The notes under the pieces are model-generated. The model saw nothing but the letters and a program-made list of their open reading frames with translations. It searched no databases and was not told where the DNA came from. DNA of 64,000 bases from Siphonodentalium dalli (taxonomy: Eukaryota > Mollusca > Scaphopoda > Gadilida > Siphonodentaliidae), in contig CP136069.1 of NCBI GenBank assembly GCA_032622095.1, positions 103,694,278-103,758,277 of the forward strand. The letters are read 5' to 3'. This document shows, in pieces, positions 1 to 11,883 of the stretch (the first letter of the stretch is position 1; each line of letters begins with the position of its first letter). Made by a program: the position numbers and the translations under genes.

Positions 1-482
1 GGCATATTAATTTGTCCGTGCGATGTCACCTTGACCTTGAAATCGGGTCATTTAATTCAAGGTCAAACGCCCGAATATCACGGGATTTCGATGAAACTTG
101 GTATGTGGGGGTACTTTCTTATGGCGTTCTCATAAGCATATTCATTTGCCCGTGCGACGTGACCTTGACCTTGAAATCGGGTAACTTCAAGGTCAAATCG
201 CCAATTTTGATGGGATTTCGACGAAATTTGATACGTGGGGTTACTTTTGTTCACCGATTGTTTTGGACGGGTCCAATCGTGACCCCGACCAGACCTTGAC
301 CTTCAAAATGATAAATTCAGGTCAAATCGGGTAAAACCGGATGGATTTCGACGGGCACGTTTGTCGGGTACTTTTGCCCGGGCAGTGTTTTTGGACTGGT
401 CAAATCGTGACCCCACTTGACCTTGACCTTCAAAATGGACAATTCAAGGTCAAAGCCCGGACGAAGTCGGGTCACCTTCTAG
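1..482 (+). mobile_element. 3' part of a Helitron-like element with GGTCA-rich tandem units
   Basis: Several diverged units of about 110-130 bp carry the phrases 'ccttgacctt', 'aaggtcaaa' and 'atttcgatgaaac'. The right end has a short hairpin at 456-472 (CCCGGAC-GAA-GTCGGG), then CTAG at 479-482 and a T, which matches the Helitron 3' rule (hairpin, CTRR, T). The 5' end lies outside the window. It is a non-autonomous element; no Rep/helicase coding is visible. Confidence 0.7.
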
Positions 483-502
483 TATATATATATATATATA
501 TA

Positions 503-1238
503 TCTATTATATATTTTGAAAGATCTGTGTGTGTGTGTGTGTGTGTGTGTATCTGTCTGTGTGTAATCGATGGACTCGAAAATGGCCCAGCCGATTTCGA
601 TGAAACTTGGTATGTGGGGGTATTTTCGGGTCAGGAGTAACATAGGCCTATTGATTTTCAGATCCGAGGTCAACTTTTCACGTGCCGAGGTCAAATCTGT
701 TTTTACGCCGTTTTGCGCTAATATATTTCAGTTCGGTGCTCACAAATCGATTCGATATAGCGCGAATAATAAATTGCCAGTCATATAATTTGCACGGTTA
801 GAATCTGTGGCGCTTCATCTTTCCAATGATGCATCACACGCCTGTGTACGTTTAAAGTTTCTACCTTAATTATCGGGAAGAACGCAGGACCATGCTTCGC
901 TCATCGAAAATCATTGCGTAAATATATTACGCCATCAACATATCGTGACGTGATCGCGTTAACTCTTATCCGGCCGATGTCGCGTTAACCCATCACCGAC
1001 CGAGGTATCCGCAAATGACATTGGGCTATATATCTCGCAAACGGGTGGAGCTATCGACTTGAAATTTGGTATGTGAATGTATCTTGCCCCGGATACCTCG
1101 GATACGAATTTTATCGGGTCGCCGAGCCCGTGCGACGCCAGCTTCGCGCATGCGCAGACCAGATCTCGGAAACGGGTGGAGCAATCGACTTGAAATTTGG
1201 TTTTTGAATAGCCCGGACGAAGTCGGGTCACCTTCTAG
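503..1238 (+). mobile_element. Helitron-like non-autonomous element
   Basis: The 5' end is A|TCTATTATATATTTTG at 503. It is followed by a GT microsatellite at about 527-550, diverged internal units ('atcgacttgaaatttggt', 'gcgcatgcgcagacca') and a 3' hairpin at 1211-1227 with CTAG at 1235-1238 followed by T. A TA microsatellite (483-502) separates it from the preceding element. Both ends agree with the other copies in the window. No protein is encoded. Confidence 0.7.
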
Positions 1239-1834
1239 TATATATATATATATCTATATATCTGGGGAAGTGTTATGTTACACCAACACACCACTGCCAC
1301 ATCCCTATAACCGAGTGGATGAATTAGCCGACTAAAGGACAGAACATGTGGTCTTCGGTTGTAGCCTAGTATGTTCGCGGGTAGAGCACGTATAAATATT
1401 TATCTTTTTTCCTGTGATGTTTTGTATAAGAATTATCATTGGAAATTGCTCGCCTGACCGCCACCATGTGCTATGGTGCCCATTTTCTCTGTTGAATGGT
1501 TTGACAGAGGTTAAGACCCCGCCCCAACAAAACAAATACTCTCCCCGAAGACAAATAAATTTATGATGAATGACATGTTATACTCATCATCGGGTCTCGT
1601 GAAAGTTTGCACGAGTGGAGCTATAATCACAACAATTATCTCTGTCTGTGAACAAAGCAAAAACAGCCAGTCCGCATAAAATCATAATAAAATTATAATT
1701 GATCCCTTAATCAGTCAATTCGTCCGGTCCCTTATGTGTTGCGTGGATATTTTGTGGCATCTCGAATTTAGTATTATGAAATACCAGATGAATCAGATGC
1801 GCCATTGGAAATTGTGCCCATAGACGAAGCGTTA
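1239..1834. other. no recognised feature
   Basis: This stretch between a Helitron-like element and a foldback holds no convincing reading frame, RNA gene or repeat that I can identify. The translations here are short, with many stops on both strands. Confidence 0.4.
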
Positions 1835-2262
1835 GGGAAAGTCAGATGCGACTTGACGCTGAACATCCATAACAATTTTGGTTAGAACCATAAACCAAAC
1901 TCAGGACGGAGATAAGATTCATTTCGGTTAAACATACATATCAATTACAGTATATGCAACCTATACGATAACATAATGAAGTCTTGTGTAAATATTATGC
2001 CCACTAAATATGTGGCCCTAGGGCTAAATTAGAAAAGTTATAAACTATAGTGCAATTTACATGTGCACATAACAATCATGACAGTATACACATGTTCCAC
2101 AGTGAAGTGTTAATTATAAATAGCAGTAACTTTGTTGTGTGTGTGTGTGTGTGTGTGTGTACATATATGTTCGGATGTTTAGTGTGTTAACATAGAATCG
2201 TTACAATTTTATCTGATGACTCTTAAAAAAGCCAGAATTGCATAATTTGGAGCAATACGATA

Positions 2263-2438
2263 TCTCATATATATTTTGAAGACCTCTGTTTGTTTGTTTG
2301 TCTGTCTGTCTGTCATTGATACAAATCTACGATTCTCGACCGATCGGGACGAAACTTGGTACGTGTGTGTAGTTTGACCAGGCGGTGGACGTTGTCGTAT
2401 TTTTGAATAGCCCGGACAACGTCGGGCTCATCGGCTAG
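2263..2438 (+). mobile_element. Minimal Helitron-like element (176 bp)
   Basis: It starts A|TCTCATATATATTTTG and ends with the hairpin GCCCGGAC-AA-CGTCGGGC and CTAG (2435-2438). It consists of little more than the two ends, with a GTTT/GTCT-type short repeat between them. It lies directly head-to-tail with the next element. Confidence 0.75.
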
Positions 2439-2986
2439 TCTCATATATATTTTGAAGACCTCTGTCTGTATGTATGTTTGTTTGTTTGTTTGTCATTTAT
2501 ACAAATCTACGATTCTCGACCGATCGGGACGAAACTTGGTACGTGTGTGTAGTTTGACCGGGCGGTGAACGTTGTCGTATTGGCGAGCCCGTGCGGCGCC
2601 CGCTTCGCGCATGCGCAGACGAGATCTCGGAAACGGGTGGAGTTATCGACTTGAAATTTGCTATGTGAATGTATCTTGCCCCGGATACGAATTTTATCGG
2701 GTCGCCGAGCCCGTGCGCCGCCAGCTTCGCGCATGCGCAGACCAGATCTCGGAAACGGGTAGAGCTATCGACTTGAAATTTGCTATGTGAATGTATCTTG
2801 CCCCGGATACGAATTTTATCGGGTCGCCGAGCCCGTGCGACGCCAGCTTCGCGCATGCGCAGACCAGATCTCGGAAACGGGTAGAGCTATCGACTTGAAA
2901 TTTTGTTTTTGAATAGCGCTGGGTAGAGCTATCGACTTGAAATTTGGTTTTTGAATAGCCCGGACAACGTCGGGCTCATCGGCTAG
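2439..2986 (+). mobile_element. Helitron-like element, head-to-tail copy (548 bp)
   Basis: Its first 16 bases are the same as those of the preceding copy, and it begins at the base after that copy's CTAG. It ends with the same hairpin and CTAG at 2983-2986, followed by a TA run. The interior has three copies of a roughly 110-bp unit (around 2580-2690, 2700-2815, 2820-2930) that includes 'gcgcatgcgcagacca'. The shared junction suggests a rolling-circle concatemer. Confidence 0.75.
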
Positions 2987-4575
2987 TATATATATATATG
3001 TATATTCGATAAGATGATTCGGTTTCATTGTCGCGTAACGGTCTACTCGAGTGGGAACGAGTCATAATTTAAAGTCTGTAAAATAAACATGATTATAACA
3101 AATCGTTGATACGCCGTAGCGTGTCGTCTGGCATGTGTGGTCTATATACAAACTCCAAGCATGTTAATACTAATCGAATAACCGATTAGCTGCATGCATG
3201 CGAACGGCAGCATTCACGTGCGTGTGATCAAGGCATCGCGTTATCATTCATTCACGTTCTTGAGATCGCAAATCTGAATGCTGAGATGAATGTTCAATTA
3301 ATTTCAATTGAAACACATTCATAATATATATGCACACAATATTTCGAATATGTTATGGATTCATATTTCAGATGACATTCGCAGTCCAATTTATCAGTCT
3401 CAGATACACACAAAAACATTCGAAAACTCATCAGAACTCCTTAAGTAATACGCATATTTACTGCCCAGAAACTCGGCGTTTGGTCGCATCTTCATCTGTG
3501 CCGTTCGCATCTTTCTCGACCGACAGTGGTCCCTTCATATCGCGCGGATATTGAGAACGACAAGGATTTTTTAAATTCTGTCAAATCCTATGCTTCATTG
3601 ACATATTCAACTATATACCGGCATTTGTTTTGGAAGCGTGGAAATCCAGGAACTATACTAGTGAATGGATGTTCTCGAAAATTTGAGTGAGCAAAAGCAA
3701 AAACACCATTGAAATAATTCGCCAAAAAAAAATTAATGGTCTGATCTGGGAAAACTGATTGACAACTAGTGGATAAATACTCCTGCTTCGTGTGGACATA
3801 CACATACGATGCTCGATGTCTGTTTTACGATGATAAACAAACATATCCCCATATCATATACGTGAAAATGACTTTCCCATATTCTCGGTTTTGGCGATAC
3901 CCTCGGTTTTGGCGATACCACGTACACGGGGGTGATAACGCGATGCCTTGATTACACGTACGTGAATGCTGCCGTTCGCATGCATGCAGCTAATCGGATA
4001 TTCGTTTAGTATTAACATGCTTGGAGTTTGTATATATACCACACATGCCGGACGACACAGCGTATCAACGATTTGTTATACTCATGTTTATTGTACAGAC
4101 TTTATGACTCGTTTCCACTCGAGTAGACCGTTACGCGACAATGAAACCGAATCATCTTATCGAATATACATATTGCCATACCCATGGCATTTTTAAGAGT
4201 CATCAGATAAAATTGTAACGAGTCTATCTATGTTAACACACTAACATCCGAACATATATGTACACACACAACAAAGTTATTTATATTTATAATAAACACT
4301 TCACTGTGGAACATGTGTATACTGCCATGATTGATATGTGCACATGTAAATTACACTATAGTTTATAACTTTTCTAATTCAGTCCTATAGGACAACATAT
4401 TTAGTGGGCATAATATTTACACAAGACTTCATTATTTTATCGTATAGGTTGCATGTACTGTAATTGATATGTATGTTTAACCGAAATGAATCTTATCTTA
4501 TCAGGGTCTCCGTCCTGAGTTTGGTTTATGGTTTTAACCAAAATTGTTATGGATGTTCAGCGTCACGATGACTTT

Positions 4576-5139
4576 CAATTCGTACTGTTTGCAGATTTAG
4601 TTTTCGGCTTGTTAAGTTCTAGAAGTACACAACAATCTAAATGCATAAATCTTCACCAATTTGAGAACTATTACATCGGTTCATCGTATATACATGTGTT
4701 GTTGTTTTGGTAGATTCAATATGTTAACGTTTTCATTCTTAGTTTAACGAGGTCAGAATTGATTCATGTTTCGATTAATGGTCTGCAGATATAACCGAAA
4801 AGTTTGAAAACAAATTCTACAACGCCCAGCGTGTTGCCACGCGTTATTTCATAAGAGAGTCGCCAAAGTAGACAGTACAATTAAAACGACCGCAAAAGTT
4901 TGATATTATTTCCGACAACCAAGTCATACAGTCGCTGTGACAGTGATACGTTGTCACTCAAAACAATCTAATTATCGTTTAATCAAATAACGTCCTAAAT
5001 TCGTCGAGGTTGATTGGCCAGTGGATCTGTATGCACGCAGTGTTCAATTAATCAACCTTTGCAACACGTGGCCTTGTTTATTTCGACTGTATCACGAGTT
5101 GTTGGTTTCAATTTCAATTCTATATGCACATGTTGAAAT
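4576..5139. other. no recognised feature
   Basis: AT-rich sequence between two repeat elements. I see no gene, RNA or repeat that I can name. Confidence 0.35.
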
Positions 5140-7132
5140 ATATTGGTACTTATGGTACTTGGTATTGTCAGGGCATTACTACCCGAAGCAATGATGATGC
5201 AATAAGGGGTCCTTGTTTATCTGCATCTCACCATAAACACCACACCCATGGCCATATAGATACTCCTTGTATAACTAGTCACACCATTCGTGATTATATT
5301 CATGTATACCTCTTCACATCAGCTGTGACCACAAAGTCACTCCCTGACTACCATTGTTACAAACATCATGTATTAAATTGATCAATGTTGATAAATTTTG
5401 ACGCTAATTTGTGAGAGTAGCAACATAAATTGTTCCCGCTCAGCTCAGTTTCGACGTTCTGCATGCACATTTCCCTTGAGAATCATGGCCAGAATCTCAA
5501 AAGAAGTGTTTTAGGCAAAATTCCTACTGCATCCTTTAAAATGAATTTGTCATGCCTCATAAGGTACTGGGACAACCACAATAGAACCTATAGTTTTCAC
5601 TTGATTAAGTAACATGTTAATAACCCAATAGGTCACAAATTGCTACCTTTTCGGAACAGCAGAGAATAATGTTTGGGATATATATGAAAAATTTACTTGT
5701 TGGGTGCATAATAAATGTTAGTATGCAATCTATATAACACATAATAGTCAAATGTTGTCATCAACCACAACGTGTATGTGGTTGCATGGCACGCAGCATG
5801 GGGCAATATTTACCATTTTTCACATTTTGGCCGCCAAAGTGATTTAATATGCATAATAAATTAAATGTTTCGTTAAAATTGCACAGCTCTGCCCAGTTCT
5901 TGATGGAATATGACTAGAAACCACAATGGTGATTTTGGGAAAATGTTATACCGCTTTCTGTAAAATCGAACTTTTGAGGGATCAGAAGGGTTTTTGAATT
6001 CATGAATGGCATATTTCATTGCTCCAATGGTCAGTTAACATGAACAGTAAAACATAAATTGAGAATTCTCAACCAGTACCAAACAGCATAAACTGATATT
6101 AAAGATATAAAGAATACAAATAAAATTTTCCACTTCCAGCTGCCATTTGTGACAATTTTGGTACTAATGAGTTGGAATATGCATAAAAAATGCAATGCTT
6201 CACTAAAATTGCACAGTTCTGCCCATTTCTTGATGAAATATGACTAGAAATCCCAATGGTAATTTTTGGTAAAATTTTATACCGTTTTCTGTAAAATCGG
6301 AATTTTGAGGGACCAGAATGGTTAATGAACCCATAAATGGCATTTTTCATTGCTCCAATGGTCAGTTAACATGAAAAATACAACATAAAGTCACAATTCT
6401 CACCCAGTACCAACAGCATAAACTGATCTTAAAGACAATAGAGAAAACAATCAAATTTTCCACTTCCGGTTGCCATTATGGGCGCCATTTCTGCAGCCAT
6501 TTTGAGCCAGACAATTTTGGTAATAATGAGTTGGAATATGCATAAGAAATGGAATGTTTCACTAAAATTTCACAGTTCTGCCCATTTCTTGATAAAATAT
6601 GACTAGAAATCCCAATTGTGTTTTTTTGGTAAAACTTTATACCGCTTTCTGTAAAATCGAATTTTTGAGGGATCAGAAGGGTTTCTGACACCATGAATGG
6701 CATATTTCATTGCTCCTATAGTCAGTTAACATGAACAATCCAACATAAAGTCACAATTCTCAACCAGTACCAAACAGCATAAACTGATCTTAAAGATATT
6801 AGAGGAAAAAATATAATTTCCAGCTGCCATTTTGGCGGCCATCTTGGACGGTGAGTTCCAATTTTACCCTATAATTGTGACATTTTATCTTATCTTCAAA
6901 AAAATGTATATATTTGTATACATATGACAAGACTGTCTCACTATAATTTGCATCAAACTGACTTAGTGACCTGACTGAAAAACGGCGGCCATGTTGGGCG
7001 CCATCTTGAATTTAATGGGTTCCACTTAACCGAAAGCTGGAACCAGCTGGATTATGATCAGGGATATAGTGGACAATATATGTGCGAAGTTTGGTGCTTT
7101 TATCCATTATTGTGGGTTAAGCGTCTCCACTA
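5140..7132. repeat. Half copy of the 18.6-23.6 kb foldback family
   Basis: About 5200-5350 resembles the minisatellite core of the 18565-23624 element ('cacacccatggccatatag' type units). About 5430-7132 follows the right arm of that element in the same order, and it ends with the family terminus CCACTA at 7127-7132. The arm here is expanded by three diverged units of about 330-360 bp, anchored at 6022, 6351 and 6712 ('tcagttaacatgaa'). No left arm is present, so it is a truncated or solo copy. Confidence 0.65.
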
Positions 7133-7212
7133 TAATTGATATTCTACGCTGAGGGGTCATTTAAGCAAACCGATGCTGGTAAATAAATTACCATTTGCCA
7201 TTAAATAAATAA

Positions 7213-7275
7213 ACAATATATATATATATTGTGTGTGTGTGTGTGTGAGGGTGTGGGGTGTGTGTGTGTGTGTGT

Positions 7276-7318
<43 letters not shown>

Positions 7319-7944
7319 TCCTTTACAGACTCGAAATCGGCTCCACCGATTGACCCCAAACTTGCTATCTACGGGTACAAATCCACGGGAAGTGTCATCA
7401 CACCGCTTCTGAGAACGTCCGAGCACTCCTTCACCCTTCAACTACCACCGTAATGGGGATTGATGGGTTAATCCCGTGATAATTAATGAGCGTTTGTATA
7501 TGAGGCGTCGCTATTAAAGAGCGTCTATCTACTTTAGTGAAAATACGGCATTTGACCGTCTCGCTCGGAAACTGGGGATATCGAGACAAAATTTCGTATT
7601 TAGGGGTTCCAAGGGACGGGGGAGATTTTCGTCGGGTCAGTTTGTCCGCCCGAGATGACCATGACCTTGAAACGGGTACCCACAAATGACCTTGGGTAAT
7701 ATCTCGGTAGTCAGCGGTGATATCGATGTGAAATTTGTTATGTATGGTCAACTCGGGACGGGAAATATTTTTGTTGGGTTATTTTGTCCACCCAACATGA
7801 CCTTGACACGGGAACCCGCAAATTCCCTTTGGCGATATTTCGGGCATCAGCAGTGGCAGCGACGTACGGGGTTACCTTGAAAAAACAAAAATCAATGGAT
7901 CGACCAAAGTCATGGGACCAATCCCGCCAGTGGCTAATCTGCTA

Positions 7945-7945
<1 letters not shown>
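7213..7945 (+). mobile_element. Helitron-like element with long GT tract
   Basis: Begins near a TA/GT tract and continues with diverged GGTCA-type units ('atgaccttgacacggg', 'tgaaatttgttatgtatgg'). It ends at CTAG (7942-7945) followed by a T and a long AT tract. The 5' terminus is blurred by microsatellite growth, so the start is approximate. The 3' hairpin is weak. Confidence 0.5.
7230..7316. repeat. GT microsatellite
   Basis: A nearly uninterrupted (GT)n tract with a few GG/GA interruptions near 7248-7258 and 7275. The histidine/threonine or cysteine/valine reading frames crossing it are artefacts of the repeat. Confidence 0.95.

Positions 7946-8040
<95 letters not shown>
7946..8040. repeat. 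AT microsatellite
   Basis: A (TA)n tract with one AGC interruption near 7989. It directly abuts the 3' CTAG of the Helitron-like element, as do the shorter TA tracts at 483 and 1239. Confidence 0.95.
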
Positions 8041-8043
<3 letters not shown>

Positions 8044-8289
8044 GGTGTATAAGTGTGACAAATATAGCACAACACTATACAGTATATGACACATATTCGG
8101 CCAATCAGAAGGTGCCATTCCTGGGTGAGTGAAATATAAGGTATACGTTGGAAAAAAATCTAATAACGAGAAACAGACCATTTGCGTTGCCTTGTTGTGT
8201 TATTGTAATATTCAGCTTGACGTGTCGCTCAACGACATAAAAGTGCATCGTATACATGTTTATGTATCGATGTGGAAATTATTTTTTTT

Positions 8290-8298
8290 ACTTACCTG
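8290..8298 (-). promoter_or_regulatory. 5' splice site of the chitin-binding protein exon
   Basis: On the minus strand the sequence reads CAG|GTAAGT, a near-perfect animal donor. The last exon base is 8296. The reading frame would run only two codons past this point, to a TAA. This supports a spliced gene whose next exon lies to the left; I could not identify it. Confidence 0.75.
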
Positions 8299-9532
8299 TA
8301 TCGATTTCATCAGGATATTCTGAGGCATCTATCTCTTCACCGAGTTCCGGTCGGTGATCAGCAGGAACAGTATTCATTGTTTCAGTAAGCAATGCCGTTG
8401 TTGGCATGGTAAATATGTTGCCTGTCCTTTTGCCTTGTCGATATTTAGTGGTAGGTAAACGCCATGGCGTATTGGCAAACCATTTTCTGTAGTCAAAATT
8501 TCGACCGGTGACTGGAACAGAAACTGTTGTCCATTTTGATGGCACACTGGTTATTATTTCCTTCGTTGGCGGCGACAACGTCGTGGTTGTTAAACGCAAC
8601 ATTCGATTCGTAGATTTTCCCCATGTTTTGGGAGCTCTAGATGTCTTCAATAGGCTCAACGTCTTCCATTTTGATTCCGGTATTGTGTAGCCTTGTAATG
8701 ACCATAGCCAATATAATTTTCTCAATTTTTTTGCAAAGCTATCGGCTTTATTGCTGTTATTAATTAGTTGCTTTGGCGTCGTTGTCGCCTTTGTGGGTTG
8801 ACTTGTTGTAATTTCTTTTTTACCTGTTCGAAACCACAACCAAGAGAAACTAGTTGTGTATCTCCGAGATCTAGCGTCCCACCAACTGCGTGTTGGTGGT
8901 TGGTGACGAATCGGTGCTCTCGTTGAACTGTTAGGTGCCTTGCTCAATTTCCCATATGTCTTTGTGGTGTTTCGCACAGTATACTTGAATTGTGGTGTGG
9001 TATATGTCTTCCAGAAGAGATAAGGATTGAGGATTTTTTTTGGCTTAGTTAATTCCAGTCGACCTTCATCCTTTTGTTTTTCCCAGATTAGATTGGCCAT
9101 AGTTTCACGAATCCTAACTTTCTGGTTGACATTTGTTTTTTGCGTCACGACCGATTGACGAGTCGTTGTGACATGCTTCTTGTTGTATTTATACGACTTA
9201 TGCCCCTTTCGACAATCATCAAGGTCTGAACCGCGCCACACACAAACTTGGTGTTTCACAGAGAATACAGTATTTTCTCTATGACATCTCATTTTCCACG
9301 CCCTATGTCCGAAACATACATAAAATCGAGTACAGTCGTATTTATCGCGGATATAAATTTGCTTTTGCGCCGGGAAGTTACACGAGCTCCCATTGTCTGA
9401 TATCACAGAATTGTCGCCTATTAATATGCAATGAGAAAATCGAACATTCAATATAAGAAAGAGGAGGACGAATATGTTACATCTACAATGTAGAAACAAT
9501 CGAAATGGTCGTGGCGGAAGATTTTGTCTCAT
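8296..9532 (-). CDS. Secreted chitin-binding (CBM14) protein, 5' exon
   Basis: The frame is open for 459 codons, up to 9667, but it begins there with TTG. I place the start at the ATG at 9532 because the residues that follow (basic stretch, then a hydrophobic run ending near residue 35) form a signal peptide; an ATG at 9640 is the alternative. From that start, residues about 51-107 are one CBM14/peritrophin-A domain with six cysteines spaced 15, 5, 9, 13 and 9 residues apart, a family that binds chitin outside the cell. The remaining three quarters are a basic, Thr/Ser/Trp-rich tail with loosely repeated Trp-Leu-Trp and Thr-cluster segments and no domain I recognise. The exon ends at a strong donor (8296), phase 1, so the C-terminus is missing. 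A cuticle, shell-matrix or mucus role is plausible for the family but is inference. Confidence 0.75.
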
Positions 9533-9667
9533 AGTTTGCAATCCAAAAAGAAGGAACTCACGGAAACTCGAACCTTTCCTTTTGAAAGATGTTCCAACGC
9601 ATTGATACATTTCAACTTGAATGGAACAGATAATATCCATGGAATTACAACGTGTCCAAGACTTCAA

Positions 9668-10902
9668 TATCCAACTCAGTGATGACGATCAGACAGGATA
9701 ATACGCAGCCATTGCAGTGGTGTTTCGATCCTTTTCAGACATAGTTTCGCCTTGTGTGATACATAATTATTATCCGCAATCTGCTGGGGATCACGTACGA
9801 CCTGTCAGGGTAACAACACGCTTCTAGAATGACCACTTTCCAAACAGGGTTTCCCCTAAGTATCACAATAATAACTTCATAAATGGAAAGATTCCGCTGA
9901 GAAAACAAAGTTTGGAGGTCACATTTAAACTCATCATCCGATAAGCCAGAACATATTTGTGAGGATTTGTGCGACCCGAGTCTCACCTGGTCAGCGGGCT
10001 GATGACGCAGGACAGTTCTTGTTGTGAGTCTGTGGACCAATACTGCCTTCAGATCGATCCCTATGTATCCGTCGCGCGGCATGTTTTTTCTTCGGCAGCT
10101 TTTGTTTGTAGACTGCGCACCGACAACAGGTTACCCTGTTTCTGCGCAAACAACACGACAAGACATCTGTTTACTTTTAAGATACGGTTTTATACTTGCG
10201 AAAATTCGGCAGAATTTCGACACATTTCTCTAAATTTGAAAATTGCTGGGCTGTTTATTTTTCAACCGCACCTACCTTGCTGTGGAACAATTTGTGAAAT
10301 TCTCAAGATCGTTAAAGCATTTATGCTTTTCCGAATGAAAATAAGAGATATCTTGGAATAGATCAAACACATTGTATGAACTGGTCATGTTGGCACCTTT
10401 CCTTTGATAAAGACCGTAACGGGACCGCGGTGGATCCGCCGCTCGGTAAGATATATTGCGCATTATATACATGTAGGCCGCCATATACGAAGTGCCGCGT
10501 TGACAAACTTTTCTGTTTCAGAGAGGCCCGGATATGTGTTTATCCATGCATGTGTGTACCTGGTCAAGTTTGTCAGTGTTGATTTCCGGGAGTTGTTTTC
10601 GGAGTACAGTGGAGTGATTCCAAATTGAATTAACCCCTGTCTCCTTTATTAATAACAACGCCGTGATGAATTTGTGCGGCAGTTTGTAAAGCATAACAAT
10701 CAATATGCATTAGAACATAAACTATGTATGTTGCATCTGAATTGGTTTTTGGATGACACTTCATTTTAAAATCTATGGTGTATAAAATGAAGAAAAACGT
10801 GGCATTGATCGTTGCGTTTGGTAAATATTGGTTGTGAATTATTCGTTATAACTTATAAGATCGAGAAACAAAATATGCAACCATTGATTTTGAAATGATG
10901 TA
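9668..10902. other. apparently unique sequence upstream of the chitin-binding gene
   Basis: This is the 5' side of the minus-strand gene. Open frames of 60-130 codons exist on both strands, but none shows a domain, and start codons and codon use are unconvincing. I could not locate a promoter or a first exon with confidence. Confidence 0.3.
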
Positions 10903-11505
10903 AATTAATGGGGACATGACAATCTGCGGGATGGGATGGGATATGGGACAAAACGACAATCTGCGGGACAGAATTTCAAATTGCGTGGGACGGCGGATAT
11001 CTCGAGGAATACAGGGCGTAGGGGGCTCATTTTGGTGTCTAACGAAAGTCCCACGTTCGCCCTATCCACACATATTAACCCCGTCACTAACCAAACACCA
11101 GAAGTTGCATTATTTGATCGACAACTGACCTAACATGGGGTGGAATTTGGGATAGCATGACAATCTGCGGGACAGGATTTTCAAATTGCGTGGGACGGCC
11201 GATAGCTCGAGGAATACAGCGCGTAGAGGGCTCCTCTTGGTATCTCACGAAAGGTCCACATTCGCCCTATCCACACATACTAACCCCGCCACTGACCGGA
11301 CACAGGAAGTTACATTATCCGGTCGACAACTGACCTAACATAAAATGCCACAAACACGAAAAACTGCGTTCGACATTAATGTTTAGAATTTAGATTTCTC
11401 GATGAATACACTAGCAAACAACAAGTTTTAGGTATCAAATAACGCAGTGGAATACTGTGCATTCGTTTTTAGCTACAATATGGCTGTTTTAGTGCGAATA
11501 TTGTA

Positions 11506-11808
11506 ATGGCGAACACGCAAACACGCTCCGATAAAAAAGATAAAAATAGACTCGATGTTTACAATTACAGGATCGATTTCAGCCGGTATATTCAATATAA
11601 TGGGGCGTATAGTATATCAAAATGTAGAATTAGACACAGGGAATGTATTTTTTTCCAAATGGGTCCACCAGGCGGTGAAATTGTTGCAGAAATTCGCTCC
11701 AAGATATTCGCACTTATTTTTATTTTAGTTGTGACTAAAAGCCCAGATGCCGGAGCCCAGCGACTAAAAGGCAAGTTACAAAATAGATCAACTGGTTTGA
11801 ACGAATGA
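11506..11808 (+). CDS. 100-codon reading frame in left foldback arm, uncertain
   Basis: ATG-initiated 100-codon frame inside the left arm. A frame of the same length (13492-13794, minus) is kept in the right arm despite about a dozen amino-acid differences. No domain is recognised. It could be a real small protein of the element or chance openness of a recently duplicated arm. Confidence 0.25.
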   Translation: MANTQTRSDKKDKNRLDVYNYRIDFSRYIQYNGAYSISKCRIRHRECIFFQMGPPGGEIVAEIRSKIFALIFILVVTKSPDAGAQRLKGKLQNRSTGLNE

Positions 11809-11883
11809 ATATGTCAATGGTAAGACTATTGAAAAGAATATTCAAATCAAATAGTGTTTATAGACTTAAAAACTTATGTGTCC

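Larger units (their letters stand above)
1835..4575. repeat. Foldback (long inverted repeat) element, left arm invaded by Helitrons
   Basis: 1835-2262 plus 2999-3245 is the reverse complement of 3925-4165 plus 4193-4575. Matching stretches include the sequence around 1865-1910 with 4510-4560 and around 3010-3230 with 3940-4160. The left arm is split at 2262 by two Helitron-like elements (2263-2986); the right arm has no insertion there. The GT run at 2137-2160 is long only in the left arm. The loop (about 3246-3924) has no recognisable gene. Outer ends are approximate and no target duplication was found. Confidence 0.75.

Noticed and set aside
9735-10361. 115- and 130-codon frames upstream of the chitin-binding exon
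   Set aside because: They overlap on opposite strands and have no signal peptide, domain or plausible splice sites.
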